Below the pieces are notes generated by a model. It made no database searches. It worked only from the letters and a program-made list of their open reading frames with translations, and had not been told where the DNA came from. From positions 108,555 through 172,554 of the forward strand of contig WHTT01000002.1 in NCBI GenBank assembly GCA_009377605.1: DNA of 64,000 bases, given 5' to 3'. Origin of the DNA: Luteitalea sp. (GTDB taxonomy: Bacteria > Acidobacteriota > Vicinamibacteria > Vicinamibacterales > Vicinamibacteraceae). Of the stretch, positions 18,318-27,172 are shown in pieces. Position 1 is the stretch's first letter. Each line of letters opens with the position of its first letter. The translations under genes were made by a program, and so were the position numbers.

Positions 18318-18899
18318 ATGACTGATACTAAACGGTCGGTCGCTCAGGCGATTACGCGCCCATCGGGCCGTTTCGTGGTGAGGATCGATCCCGGCCTCCA
18401 CGCGATGTTGCGGGAAGCGGCGCGGCGGGCCGGTGTCTCCTTGAATGATTACTGCGCGTGGAAGCTGGCGCTGCCTAGCAGCTCGATTGGGCCGGCTGCG
18501 GAGGTCGTGAGGCGGGCCGCGCAGTTGTTCAGTGGTGGGCTGGTGGGCGTCCTGGCCTTCGGCTCATGGGCCCGGGAGGAGCTCGCCCAGAGCTCCGATG
18601 TGGACGTGCTCGTGGTCGTCGAACCGAGCTTCGCGATCACGCGCGAGCAGTATCGGACGTGGGACGCCGAACCAATCTGCTGGGACTCTCATCCCGTCGA
18701 GGCGCATTTTGTTCACCTGCCGGACCGGCGCGGCCGCGTATCCGGGATTTGGGCCGAGGCGGCAGTGGATGGGGCTGTGCTGTTCGATCGAGATCTGTCC
18801 TTGTCGAGACGGCTCGTCGACATTCGTCGCCGTATTGTTGCCGGCGAGATCGTGCGGCGCTGGGTGCACGGTCAGCCCTACTGGGTGGAGGCCGCGTAA
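18318..18899 (+). CDS. MNT-type nucleotidyltransferase with N-terminal ribbon-helix-helix-like domain
   Basis: The 193-residue protein has two parts. Residues about 18-50 (GRFVVRIDPGLHAMLREAAR then AGVSLNDYCAWKLA) look like the HicB/Arc-type ribbon-helix-helix found at the end of many antitoxins. Residues about 70-100 carry the minimal nucleotidyltransferase motif GVLAFGSWAREELAQSSDVD, with the metal-binding D-x-D intact. In MNT/HEPN toxin-antitoxin pairs the MNT protein is the antitoxin and can AMPylate its HEPN partner. The next gene starts one base after this stop and encodes a HEPN protein. Fusion of a DNA-binding-like domain to the MNT would allow autoregulation; that is inferred. Confidence 0.75.
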   Translation: MTDTKRSVAQAITRPSGRFVVRIDPGLHAMLREAARRAGVSLNDYCAWKLALPSSSIGPAAEVVRRAAQLFSGGLVGVLAFGSWAREELAQSSDVDVLVVVEPSFAITREQYRTWDAEPICWDSHPVEAHFVHLPDRRGRVSGIWAEAAVDGAVLFDRDLSLSRRLVDIRRRIVAGEIVRRWVHGQPYWVEAA

Positions 18900-18900
18900 G

Positions 18901-19356
18901 GTGCGTAACGTGAACCTTGCGCAGGACTACATGCGGCGCGCCGAGATTCGGTTGCGAACGCTCGACCTGTTTGTCGAGGCCGAGAGCTGGGCCGACGTCG
19001 TGCGCGAGTCGCAGGAGATCGTCGAGCTCACGCTCAAAGCCTTGCTGCGCGCCGCGGGCATTGATCCCCCCCGGGTTCACGACGTGTCTAGCGTACTGCT
19101 GGCCGAGCGTGCACGGGTTCCGCAGGTGCTGGGGCCACAGCTCGAGACGCTGGCCGAGGCATCACGGCAGCTCCGGCGCGACCGCGAACTGGCCTTCTAC
19201 GGGGCCGAGGACATCACGCCATCCGACTTCTACACGCGGCAGGATGCCGAGCAGGCGCGCGGCAGGGCGCAGCGAACCGTGGAGCTGGTGAAGCCACACA
19301 TCCGATCCCCGGTTGAGGCACCCGCCCCTCAGCCGTCGCCGCCCGATGGCGACTGA
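18901..19356 (+). CDS. HEPN-domain protein, partner of MNT gene
   Basis: This 151-residue helical protein starts at GTG 18901, one base after the upstream stop, so the pair is an operon. The HEPN features are NLAQDYMRRAEIRLRTLDLF at the N-terminus, SQEIVELTLKALLRAAGIDP in the middle, then HDVSSVLL and RRDRELAFYGAEDITP. The canonical RNase motif R-x4-6-H is not obvious here; the closest arginine cluster is RRDRELAFYG, so ribonuclease activity is uncertain. It most likely works as the toxin, or as a bound partner of the nucleotidyltransferase. The C-terminal 20 residues are Pro-rich. Confidence 0.7.
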   Translation: MRNVNLAQDYMRRAEIRLRTLDLFVEAESWADVVRESQEIVELTLKALLRAAGIDPPRVHDVSSVLLAERARVPQVLGPQLETLAEASRQLRRDRELAFYGAEDITPSDFYTRQDAEQARGRAQRTVELVKPHIRSPVEAPAPQPSPPDGD

Positions 19357-19700
19357 CGAACGCAGGGAGGACCACGCGCAAATCCCAGCAGGTTCAGACG
19401 GTGGCATCCCGGACAGTCGGATTCGTCCGCTACCCAATAGCTCTTGACCAAGCGGGGCCCACGCCACCGTTCCCTCTTCAAAGGTGTCGCGCTCTGACAG
19501 GATCGACGCGCGTGGCGCGGAGCGCGGGAAGTGCACCGGCAACAAACATACTATGTCCAGATCTCACCGTTCCTGAGCTCGTCAATCTAGCGACACACTG
19601 TCGTCACGACTTCGCCACGACGGCGTCCTACCATCTCCCGCTGGCTCCACTCGAGCGTGGCCACCCGTCGGCATCGGACCTATGAGAAGGGGGAACGTCC
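19357..19700. other. Stretch without a gene
   Basis: No open frame here has a credible start, a ribosome binding site or a family pattern. Only the last 20 bases are interpretable: AGAAGGGGGA, a good ribosome binding site for the following phosphodiesterase gene. The promoter of that gene should lie in this stretch. Confidence 0.5.
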
Positions 19701-20987
19701 ATGCGCCAGCAGGTCATCATTCTGTGTCTCGCCGCGGTCATCACGGTGTCGGCAAGTCCTGCACCGCCCGAAGCCGCTCAAGACACCGGCAAGTATGCCA
19801 ACCACAGGCATCCGAGGTGGCACCGGGGGGATCGCGTGCAGCTCGGCCCGCGCCCGTTCTTCCTCGTCAACGACATGGAAGACGGCCGGCTCAAGCGCAG
19901 GCTCCAGCGCTGCTCCGCCGGGCCGTTCAGGAAGACCGACTTCTCCATCGGCCACCGTGGGGCGGCGCTGCAGTTCCCGGAGCACACGCGTGAGTCCTAC
20001 GAAGCGGCCGCCCGCATGGGCGCGGGAATCGTCGAGTGCGATGTGACCTTCACTCAGGATCTGGAGCTCGTGTGCCGGCACTCCCAAGGCGACCTCCACA
20101 CCACCACGAATATTCTCCTCACGCCGCTCGCGAGCAAGTGCGCGGCACCGTTCACGCCCGCGGTCCTCGGGCCCGACGGCAGCGTCATCACGCCAGCCAC
20201 GGCGGAATGTCGGACGAGCGACATCACGCTGGCGGAGCTCAAGCAGCTGACCGGCAAGATGGAGGCCTTCAACCCCGCCGCTCAAACGCCCGAGGAGTTT
20301 GTCGGTGGCACGCCGAGCTTTCGCACGGATCTGTACGTCGGTCCCACCAGCGGCCACCTCTTGAGTCACAAGGAGAGCATCGCGCTCTTCAAGAGGCTGG
20401 GCGTGAAGATGACGCCGGAGCTCAAGGCCCCGAGCGTGACCATGCCGTTCAACGGATTTACGCAAGAGGCGTACGCCCAGAAAATGATCGACGAGTACAA
20501 AGAGGCGGGCGTTTCTCCCCGAGACGTATGGCCGCAGTCCTTCAGTCAAGAGGACGTCTTGTACTGGGTCCAGCACGAGCCGGCGTTCGGCAGGCAAGCC
20601 GTGTATCTCGACGATGCCAACGACGTCTCGGAGCTGCCGAGCTTTGCCGAGTTGGTCGACTACAAGTCCATGGGCATCAACATCGTCGCGCCGCCCACGT
20701 TTGCGTTGCTGGCCCTGGACGAGCGGAACGAGATCGTGCCGTCGCAGTATGCCAGGGACGCCAAACGCGCCCGCCTCGACATCATCACCTGGACTCTGGA
20801 GCGCTCGGGCACCCTCGCCGATGGAGACAACGGGTTCTATTTTCAAACCATCGATGCCGCCATCACGCGCGAGGGCGACCTGATGACGGTGCTCGATGTG
20901 CTCGCCAGAGACGTCGGCATTATGGGCGTCTTCTCCGACTGGGCCGCGCCGGTGACCTACTACGCCAACTGCATGGGGCTGCAGTAA
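19701..20987 (+). CDS. Secreted glycerophosphodiester phosphodiesterase
   Basis: The enzyme hydrolyses glycerophosphodiesters to glycerol 3-phosphate and an alcohol. After a signal peptide (first about 27 residues, [20 protein letters not shown]) the GDPD TIM barrel begins with the catalytic [19 protein letters not shown], followed by the metal-binding [20 protein letters not shown]. Later strands include KMTPELKAP and [13 protein letters not shown]. At 428 residues it is longer than cytoplasmic GDPDs, with an insert of about 80 residues containing cysteines (SKCAAPF, AECRTSD). This resembles GlpQ-like periplasmic or extracellular enzymes. It stands alone, with no glycerol 3-phosphate transporter nearby. 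Confidence 0.88.
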   Translation: MRQQVIILCLAAVITVSASPAPPEAAQDTGKYANHRHPRWHRGDRVQLGPRPFFLVNDMEDGRLKRRLQRCSAGPFRKTDFSIGHRGAALQFPEHTRESYEAAARMGAGIVECDVTFTQDLELVCRHSQGDLHTTTNILLTPLASKCAAPFTPAVLGPDGSVITPATAECRTSDITLAELKQLTGKMEAFNPAAQTPEEFVGGTPSFRTDLYVGPTSGHLLSHKESIALFKRLGVKMTPELKAPSVTMPFNGFTQEAYAQKMIDEYKEAGVSPRDVWPQSFSQEDVLYWVQHEPAFGRQAVYLDDANDVSELPSFAELVDYKSMGINIVAPPTFALLALDERNEIVPSQYARDAKRARLDIITWTLERSGTLADGDNGFYFQTIDAAITREGDLMTVLDVLARDVGIMGVFSDWAAPVTYYANCMGLQ

Positions 20988-21056
20988 GATGCCTATCGTC
21001 TCGTCGCATTTTCGCGAGAGGCCCTGGGTGTCTCTTCCTTGCCCCGGCACGAGGTC

Positions 21057-21446
21057 ATGCACTCGCCGATAGTCGTGAACGAAGATGACGATCGCTTCTC
21101 CATCGCCGAGTCGAGCACTCCCGGCGCCGGCGATGGCCTGTTTGCGCGGGTGCCGCTTGAGAAGGGGGCACGCCTCAGAGTCGTAGGGGTGCGCGTCGCG
21201 CCCAATTCGGTGGCCGATCGCTGCACCCGTTACGCTGATGAGCACAAGTATCGGGTCGGCGATTCCCTACTGATCCCGCTGGGATACGGTGCGATGGCCA
21301 ATCATTCGTCGACGCCCAACGTGGCGAAGGTCGTTGACGGCCACGACGTGTATCTACAGGCTCTGAGAGACATTGAAGCCGGCGAAGAGCTGTGCTTCGC
21401 ATACGATGCTTACGCACTCGAGCGTTTTGGAATCCCAACGACATGA
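21057..21446 (+). CDS. SET-domain protein
   Basis: This 129-residue protein is a minimal SET domain, the fold of lysine methyltransferases. Hallmarks are STPGAGDGLFARVPLEKGAR at the start, YGAMANHSSTPNVAKVV (the N-H-S cofactor motif) near residue 85, and AGEELCFAYDAY (the GEEL-x-x-x-Y motif) near the end. No pre-SET or post-SET zinc region exists, so substrate specificity is unknown; bacterial SET proteins of this size often have unknown targets. ATG at 21057 is preferred to TTG at 21039. It overlaps the next frame by four bases (ATGA). Confidence 0.8.
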   Translation: MHSPIVVNEDDDRFSIAESSTPGAGDGLFARVPLEKGARLRVVGVRVAPNSVADRCTRYADEHKYRVGDSLLIPLGYGAMANHSSTPNVAKVVDGHDVYLQALRDIEAGEELCFAYDAYALERFGIPTT

Positions 21447-22678
21447 CCCCTGGCAAACCTGACGCTGGTGGAATGGCGGTTGGCACTGGCTCGCCCCGAG
21501 CGGAGTCGAGGGGCATTCCTCGAGTCGTCATGCCGACCGACGACGCTTCCACGTTCACGAACACCGGCGGCGCAGGGATCAACCGCCTCGTTGCGCTGGA
21601 CGACTTGCTGCTCATCGACAACATCGGTCGCAACTTCGAGATTAGGCGACTCACCGGCGAGGGCCACGAGCCAGCATTCACGCAGATAGCCCGCTACGAC
21701 GTGACGATCTTTCCAGGCGAGGACATTCCCTCGATCCTGGACCTCGACGTGCACGGAGCCTCTCTCAGCGCGGATGGCTCGTTGCTGCTGGTCTGCAACC
21801 ACTACGGCCACGTCCGATGCTTCGAGTGGCCAGTACCGCGCACGCCGACGGGTGGCCGCCTGACGTCGAGCGTCGAGGTACAGCTTCTCGGCGATACAGA
21901 GCGCGTCCTGTTTTGCGACGACTGTCTGATCGTCTCATCTCCTCGCGGGTCCTACACTCTGGACCCACCGACGCCGGGCATCGTCGTCTCGGAGCGGGTG
22001 ACGTCTTCTCGAGCGTCAGCGCGAGCCGTACCGCCGCGGCGGCTCACCTACGTTCCGGCGCTGCAGGATTGGGGGACGGTTATCGGCCTTGCCATCGACA
22101 CACGCTTGCAGCTGCTTGCGGTGGCAAGTGGTGATCGCGTCGGAGTGTTCGGCCTCGAGAGCACGAAAGACGGACTGCGCGTGGGCCGCTGTCTCTGGAA
22201 GAAGACCGTGGCGCACTCGACGCAATGGCTCGTGATTGATTCGCTGCGCGAACGCCTGCTCTCGGCTGGGCACGATGGCACCGACAGCGATCCAGACGGC
22301 GACGACTGGAATGCTTGCCGAGGCGGTGTGCTCAACATGTTCAGCCTTCGTGGAGAGGTCCTGTCGGTCACGGCCCTCCCGGACACCACCGCGTGGGGCT
22401 ATGGCAGCGATCCGCTTGTGCTGTCGTCGGATGGCACGGTGGTCTACGCCGTGGATCGGACTGCCGGGCTGCATGCGCTCGATGTGGCGACAGGACGTAT
22501 TGAGGAGGTTTGCGGGGGACTGCGTATGCCCGATGGTCAACTAATGCCGTCGCTCGGGATCGGACACTGCGCTCTCGTGGACCGGAGGCTGTACGCCGGA
22601 TTCAGCCGCGGCGGATACCGTCTCTTCCATTACGACACTAGCGCGGCGGCTCCGGTGAGGAAGCGGTCAAGAGGGTGA
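21443..22678 (+). CDS. Hypothetical beta-propeller-like protein
   Basis: This soluble protein of up to 411 residues has repeated beta-rich blocks with hydrophobic strands and DGT or DGS turns (ASLSADGSLLLVCNHYG, LVLSSDGTVVYAVDRTAGLH), which suggest a WD40- or quinoprotein-like propeller. No signal peptide is seen. The first ATG at 21443 overlaps the SET gene stop. However, codons about 14-25 are made of a CGCCCCGAGCGGAGTCGAGG palindromic repeat, so translation may really begin at ATG 21530. The 3' end overlaps the convergent vapC by 41 bases. Function unknown. Confidence 0.6.
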   Translation: MTPGKPDAGGMAVGTGSPRAESRGIPRVVMPTDDASTFTNTGGAGINRLVALDDLLLIDNIGRNFEIRRLTGEGHEPAFTQIARYDVTIFPGEDIPSILDLDVHGASLSADGSLLLVCNHYGHVRCFEWPVPRTPTGGRLTSSVEVQLLGDTERVLFCDDCLIVSSPRGSYTLDPPTPGIVVSERVTSSRASARAVPPRRLTYVPALQDWGTVIGLAIDTRLQLLAVASGDRVGVFGLESTKDGLRVGRCLWKKTVAHSTQWLVIDSLRERLLSAGHDGTDSDPDGDDWNACRGGVLNMFSLRGEVLSVTALPDTTAWGYGSDPLVLSSDGTVVYAVDRTAGLHALDVATGRIEEVCGGLRMPDGQLMPSLGIGHCALVDRRLYAGFSRGGYRLFHYDTSAAAPVRKRSRG

Positions 22679-23087
22679 CGCGAACCGACGGATACCGGTC
22701 TTGGAACCCTTCGTCGAGCGTGACGAGATCGGCATCTGCCGCCAGGGCGAATGCCGCGAGATAGTCATCCGTCCAAAGCTTATGGCTCCGATCGTCTTTC
22801 TTGGAGAAGGCGACCCAGAGAGGGACAAGGCGATCTGGCTCATCGCGAAAACTCACTCGTGGGTCTGCCATCAACACCTCGACGAAGTCCCAGGCCTGTC
22901 GTCGGGTTAACGCATCGGTTCCGGTCACGGCGGAGTTCGTCGTGTGCCGCAGGAGCGCCATCTGCGTCACGCGGCAAAGCGCGAGCTCACTATCCTGCCG
23001 ATCGAACCACGCCTTGGTCACAGCATGGTGGACGTGCCGCGCCCAGATTGTGGCCAACCAGACGTTGCTGTCGAGCAGCTTCGTCAC
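22638..23087 (-). CDS. vapC: PIN-domain toxin, VapC family
   Basis: The 149-residue PIN ribonuclease has the four acidic residues expected: D6 in KLLDSNVWLA, a middle Glu/Asp position near TQMALLRH, and DDYLAAFALAADADLVTLDEGF carrying two more. VapC toxins cleave tRNA or rRNA and are held inactive by VapB. Its ATG overlaps the vapB stop (ATGA), the classic antitoxin-first operon. The C-terminal codons overlap the convergent propeller gene. Confidence 0.88.
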   Translation of the reverse strand: MTKLLDSNVWLATIWARHVHHAVTKAWFDRQDSELALCRVTQMALLRHTTNSAVTGTDALTRRQAWDFVEVLMADPRVSFRDEPDRLVPLWVAFSKKDDRSHKLWTDDYLAAFALAADADLVTLDEGFQDRYPSVRVTLLTASSPEPPR

Positions 23088-23353
23088 GACCTTCTCGACG
23101 TCCGACGAACGTAGTCCACGTCCTCATCGGCCTCGATTCGTGCCAGCGTGTCATTCGTGAGCTCAACCTTGGCACCGCGCGGATCGCCGAAGAGGGGAAC
23201 CTGGGCACGCTCATGTCCACCAGCGCCGCCAGGCTGCCCAAGTAGTGACTCGACGGCCCGCGTCACCAAGGTCTTCAGTGACTCTCCCTGCGAGGCTGCT
23301 CGCGCTTTCGCGGCACGGAAGAGGTCGTTGGGCAGGTCGATCGTTGTGCGCAT
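23084..23353 (-). CDS. vapB: VapB-type antitoxin
   Basis: This 89-residue protein begins with MRTTIDLPNDLFRAAKARAA, the ribbon-helix-helix of VapB/CopG antitoxins, followed by SLKTLVTRAVESLLG. The C-terminal half is the flexible toxin-wrapping region (LTNDTLARIEADEDVDYVRR). ATG 23353 is chosen because the ribbon strand begins right there; an in-frame upstream start would add ten unrelated residues. It likely autoregulates the pair. Confidence 0.85.
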   Translation of the reverse strand: MRTTIDLPNDLFRAAKARAASQGESLKTLVTRAVESLLGQPGGAGGHERAQVPLFGDPRGAKVELTNDTLARIEADEDVDYVRRTSRRS

Positions 23354-23552
23354 AAATACATAAAAGCATGCCCAGCCACTCACGTCAAGCTATGCTCGCT
23401 CATCTACCATGAGGCGCGAGCCAGGAAGACATCCCATGCCCGTTAGTGGAGACGACAGTAGTTGATGCCCAGGACCCACGCAACGCCGGTCCTGTGACCG
23501 ATCGCGGCGACCTGTCCAAGGGGCCGCGAGAAGGGATTTCGACACGAGCTCG

Positions 23553-24056
23553 TTAGCCCTTGTCGTCCTTCACGAGGCGTGCGAAGACCGGACGCAGACG
23601 TTGGGCGGTCTCCGACAACGATTCGGGCAGAACACGGGCGGTGCCGAACACCGTCATGAAGTTCGTGTCACCCGTCCAACGCGGCACGACGTGGATGTGC
23701 AGATGATCGAGAACCCCTGCCCCAGCCGCCTTGCCGAGATTGATGCCCACGTTGAGGCCCTGAGGCGCATAGACATCGGTCAACGCGAGCTCGGCGAGCC
23801 GTGTGAGGCCGATGAGCTCCTGGAGCTCCTGCGGCGTCGCCTCGGCGAGCGTGCTGAAGTGACGCCGCGGCACCACCATCAAGTGGCCATTGTTGTAAGG
23901 AAACAAGTTGATGATCACGAAGGCATCGCGGCCTTCGTGCACGAGCAGGGCGCGGGTCTCGTCATCGGGATCCGCCGCCGCACAGAAGACACAGCCATCG
24001 GCGTCCTTGGCGCCGGTCACGTACGCCATTCTCCAAGGAGACCAGAGATAATCCAC
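23553..24056 (-). CDS. HIT-family hydrolase/phosphorylase
   Basis: This 167-residue protein has the histidine-triad motif HLHIHVVPRW near residue 120. The N-terminus MDYLWSPWRMAYVTG with CVFCAA is characteristic of the Ap4A phosphorylase-like branch of HIT proteins. The middle motif YNNGHLMVVPRRH is the other conserved block. It probably acts on dinucleoside polyphosphates or adenylated nucleotides in the cytoplasm. It is separated from the IHF-like gene by a palindrome. Confidence 0.9.
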   Translation of the reverse strand: MDYLWSPWRMAYVTGAKDADGCVFCAAADPDDETRALLVHEGRDAFVIINLFPYNNGHLMVVPRRHFSTLAEATPQELQELIGLTRLAELALTDVYAPQGLNVGINLGKAAGAGVLDHLHIHVVPRWTGDTNFMTVFGTARVLPESLSETAQRLRPVFARLVKDDKG

Positions 24057-24103
24057 GGATGTCGTCGCAGGAGCGGTGTTCCGGAGCCGCGTTGGAGCGC
24101 GCA

Positions 24104-24124
24104 GGACGCCTCGGCGAGGCGTCC
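24104..24124. repeat. Palindrome GGACGCCTC-GGC-GAGGCGTCC
   Basis: The 9-bp stem is perfect and abuts the stop of the IHF-like gene at 24125, so it can act as a terminator in the minus direction. Very similar hairpins occur at 44442-44486 and 50935-50955. Confidence 0.8.
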
Positions 24125-24460
24125 CTACCCACCCGAGTCGTCGCCAGACGCCGCGAGCGGCGCGGCCGTCGCGTCGTCCATCGGTGCGCGGTTGATGAGA
24201 TCCTTGAGCTCCTTACCGGGCTTGAAGTACGGCACTTTCTTGGGCGGCACGTCCACCCGGTCGCCTGTCTTGGGATTGCGACCGCGCCGCGGCTCACGTC
24301 GACGCAGCCGAAAACTGCCAAACCCACGGAGCTCGATCTTCTCGCCGCGGTGCAAGGCATCGATGACGCTCTTGACCACCGTATCGACGATGATTTCGGA
24401 GTGCTTCTTCGTGAGGTCGGACACCCGGGACACTTCTTCGACGAGGTCCGCCTTCGTCAT
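24125..24460 (-). CDS. Integration host factor/HU-family DNA-bending protein
   Basis: The 111-residue protein has the HU/IHF fold: MTKADLVEEVSRVSDLTKKH, then GEKIELRGFGSFRLRRREPR and the beta-arm GRNPKTGDRVDVPPKKVPYFKPG. The GRNPKTG tip with proline intercalates into DNA. The sequence is closer to IHF alpha/beta than to HU. A Thr/Ala/Asp-rich tail of about 17 residues extends beyond the usual end. It lies downstream of rpsA, as ihfB often follows rpsA in other bacteria, but here a repeat block separates them. Confidence 0.92.
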   Translation of the reverse strand: MTKADLVEEVSRVSDLTKKHSEIIVDTVVKSVIDALHRGEKIELRGFGSFRLRRREPRRGRNPKTGDRVDVPPKKVPYFKPGKELKDLINRAPMDDATAAPLAASGDDSGG

Positions 24461-24474
24461 GTCACCCCCTGGTC

Positions 24475-24660
24475 AGGTGATACGGTGAGGGGGTGACAAC
24501 GTGAGGGGGTGATGGGGTGATAGGCTGACGATGGGCGCCCGGGCGTCAGGTGGACCCAACGAACAAGTGAAAGCCTCGCTCGATCGCCACGGACGCATCG
24601 AATCACCTCGTCACCCCCCTCACCCGGTCACCTTGTCACCTTGTCACCCCGAGTATCACC
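24475..24660. repeat. Paired inverted degenerate arrays between IHF and rpsA genes
   Basis: A GGTGA-rich array (units such as GGTGAGGG, GGTGACAAC, GGTGATGG) covers about 24475-24532. A TCACC-rich array of the opposite sense covers about 24604-24660 and begins right at the rpsA stop. The core between them is about 70 bases. The two arrays could pair as a long imperfect hairpin in RNA. Confidence 0.8.
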
Positions 24661-26436
24661 CTACTGCTGGTGCTTGAAGTGGTCGCCCAACGTCACGGTT
24701 GGCGAGCCGGAGTCACTCACGTACGCATCCCAGTCGCCGTGGAAGTGGGCATCTTTCAACGCTCGAATGCTGAGGCCGATCTTCCGCTCCGCCGGACTGA
24801 GCTTGATGACCTTCATCTGATGGGTCTCACCAACCTTCAGCTCGACTTTCTCCCCCTCGCGCTGGCCGTCGAACTCCGACACATGGACCAGCCCTTCCAC
24901 ACCCTCTGCAAGCTCGACGAAGGCACCGAAGTTGGTCATGCGCACGACCTTACCCTCCACGACGTCGCCGACTTGCGTGCGACCGAAGAACTCATCCCAC
25001 ACATCGGTCGCGAGCTGCTTCAGGCCGAGCGACAAGCGTTGGTTCTCGGCATCGATGTTGAGCACCATCGCTTGCACCGTCTCGCCCTTCTTGAGCACTT
25101 CCGACGGATGCTTGACGCGGCGGCTCCACGACATGTCCGAGATATGAATGAGCCCGTCGATGCCTTCCTCCACTTCGACGAAGGCGCCAAACTCGGTGAG
25201 GTTCCGCACCTTGCCGGTGATCACCGCCCCCACGGGATACTTGTCGGCGAGCTCCTCCCACGGGTTTGCCGCAACCTGCTTCAAACCCAACGAAATGCGC
25301 CGGTTGGCCGCGTCGACACCGAGCACCATCGCCTCCACTTCGTCTCCGACGTTCAGAAGCTTCGACGGATGCTTGACGCGCTTGCTCCACGACATCTCGG
25401 AGACGTGAATGAGCCCTTCGACGCCTGGCTCCAGCTCGACGAACGCGCCGTAGTCGGTGAGGCTCACGACACGACCACGCACCCGCGCCGTATCCGGATA
25501 CCGTTCCACGACATCCGACCACGGGTCTGGCGCAAGCTGCTTGTGGCCGAGCGACACACGCTCGGTCGACGCATCGAACTTGAGCACGATCACATCGATC
25601 TCGTCGCCCACCTTGAAGAGCTCCGAGGGATGCTGGACACGGCCCCACGACATGTCAGTGATATGCAGCAGCCCGTCGATGCCACCGAGGTCCACGAACG
25701 CGCCGTAGTCCGTGATGTTCTTCACGACACCGCGCAGGACCTTCCCCTCGGCCAAGCTCTCGAGCGTGTGCTTCTTCTTCTCCGCGTTCTCCTCCTCGAG
25801 GAGCACCTTCCGCGAGAGGACGATATTGCCCCGCTTCTTGTTGACCTTGATGACGCGCATGCGCATCTCTTGCCCCCTGAGGGCATCGAGGTTACGCACG
25901 GGTCGGACGTCGATTTGCGAGCCGGGCAGGAAGGCGCGCACGCCAATATCCACCGCCAAGCCGCCCTTGATCCGCTCGATGACGCGACCGAGCACCACCT
26001 TCCGATCCTGGAAGGCACGCTCGACCTCGTCCCAGATCTTCATCTTCTCGGCCTTCTCGCGCGAGAGCACGATGTGGCCGTCTCTGTCCTCGGTCCGCTC
26101 GAGCAAGACGTCGACCGTGTCACCGGCCTGCACCGTCAATTGGCCGGTTTCGTCGAGGAACTCCTGGAGGGCAATCATGCCTTCCGACTTGTAGCCGACG
26201 TCAACAACAACCTCCGTCGAGGTGACCTGAAGAACCGTGCCCTTGACGACTTCTCCTTCCGCGATATGGCGGAAGCTGGTATCGTAAAGATCTAAGAGAC
26301 GCGCGTACTCATGCGGATCCACTTCGGCATCCGCACTGGTCCACGAGGTGGTGAAATTTGCAGGACCGTTCACCGTGGTGTCTGGCTCACCTCCTTCGTG
26401 AAGCTCCGGCTTATCCGTGAGTTGTGGGTTTGACAT
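24661..26436 (-). CDS. rpsA: 30S ribosomal protein S1
   Basis: S1 binds mRNA on the 30S subunit and helps initiation. The 591-residue protein contains six S1 (OB-fold) domains at roughly residues 58-125, 143-210, 228-300, 315-385, 400-470 and 487-557. Repeated signatures such as GAFVDLGGIDGLLHITDMSW, GAFVELEPGVEGLIHVSEMS and GAFVEVEEGIDGLIHISDMS are clear. An acidic N-terminal 45-residue segment precedes them. The stop codon TAG is followed at once by the repeat array. The cytidylate kinase gene lies upstream in the same direction, the usual cmk-rpsA order, but an opposite-strand gene sits between. Confidence 0.97.
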   Translation of the reverse strand: MSNPQLTDKPELHEGGEPDTTVNGPANFTTSWTSADAEVDPHEYARLLDLYDTSFRHIAEGEVVKGTVLQVTSTEVVVDVGYKSEGMIALQEFLDETGQLTVQAGDTVDVLLERTEDRDGHIVLSREKAEKMKIWDEVERAFQDRKVVLGRVIERIKGGLAVDIGVRAFLPGSQIDVRPVRNLDALRGQEMRMRVIKVNKKRGNIVLSRKVLLEEENAEKKKHTLESLAEGKVLRGVVKNITDYGAFVDLGGIDGLLHITDMSWGRVQHPSELFKVGDEIDVIVLKFDASTERVSLGHKQLAPDPWSDVVERYPDTARVRGRVVSLTDYGAFVELEPGVEGLIHVSEMSWSKRVKHPSKLLNVGDEVEAMVLGVDAANRRISLGLKQVAANPWEELADKYPVGAVITGKVRNLTEFGAFVEVEEGIDGLIHISDMSWSRRVKHPSEVLKKGETVQAMVLNIDAENQRLSLGLKQLATDVWDEFFGRTQVGDVVEGKVVRMTNFGAFVELAEGVEGLVHVSEFDGQREGEKVELKVGETHQMKVIKLSPAERKIGLSIRALKDAHFHGDWDAYVSDSGSPTVTLGDHFKHQQ

Positions 26437-26647
26437 AACGTTCTGGGAGTCCTCCTCCGCCGCATCGATGGCCGCAGTTGACGTACCGTCCGTCCGCTGC
26501 TCGCCAGATGGTCTTCTCTGACCTGGGTCGCGGCCGAATGACGTTCTGGGCTCTCGTTATTGAGCCAAGTAAAACATACTACACCACTTACCGTTACCTC
26601 GTCAACGTGCAGAGACAGTATCTGCAACGATCTCTGGGGATAGCGCC

Positions 26648-27124
26648 ATGGCTAGAGCCGCTCGACCTTCTCGTCAACCTCCGCGGGCGCTGGGCGCGGC
26701 CAGCGGCCCCCGCCCAGCGGCGCCCCGTCGGCGGGAGGCGAACCGCCCTGCGGCGGCACCGACCAACGATGAGCCACATGGCATCCCGTGCTCGCTCGAG
26801 ACGGAACCGCACGCCTCGGCCGTTCGGAGCGGCCGCCTGGAGATGCTCGAGCATCTCCGTGACCATCCTGAGAGTGGCCCCGTGCTGACGGGCGGCGACG
26901 TGGACGCCAACTGGGAGCTCGCCTACAGCAGCGGAGACGAGGCGCCGGGCGGTGACAACCAGACACCGGACCAGGTTCAGGTCGACGACATCGGCCGCTC
27001 GCTCGGTGTGGAGTATCAGGTTGACGAAGAGCTCGAGGGCGCCAGCAAGATCCAGGCACGCGACCGGCACCGCTGGGAGCTGGATCCCGCCTCAGCGGAG
27101 GACTATCCACGGCGGAAGACATGA
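26648..27124 (+). CDS. DUF6335-like hypothetical protein
   Basis: The C-terminal 75 residues match, from memory, a conserved family now labelled DUF6335, with TGGDVDANWELAYSSGDEAP, then GGDNQTPDQVQVDDIGRSLG and HRWELDPASAEDY at the end. The N-terminal 60 residues are Arg/Pro/Ala-rich and probably disordered. The protein is acidic at its C-terminus and soluble. A ribosome binding site-like GGGGAT precedes ATG 26648. An antisense open frame of equal length (26594-27070) lacks any conserved pattern and is rejected. Function unknown. Confidence 0.7.
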   Translation: MARAARPSRQPPRALGAASGPRPAAPRRREANRPAAAPTNDEPHGIPCSLETEPHASAVRSGRLEMLEHLRDHPESGPVLTGGDVDANWELAYSSGDEAPGGDNQTPDQVQVDDIGRSLGVEYQVDEELEGASKIQARDRHRWELDPASAEDYPRRKT

Positions 27125-27172
27125 GCTGTTGACCAAGGCACGCGCCACGCGGCCAGAGTAGACAGGCTCACG

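Noticed and set aside
24670..26295. 541-residue plus-strand frame opposite rpsA
   Set aside because: The minus strand encodes six S1 domains; the plus frame has only repeated His/Leu/Arg-rich noise.
26594..27070. Minus-strand frame opposite the DUF6335-like gene
   Set aside because: The plus strand shows a conserved acidic domain; the minus frame does not.
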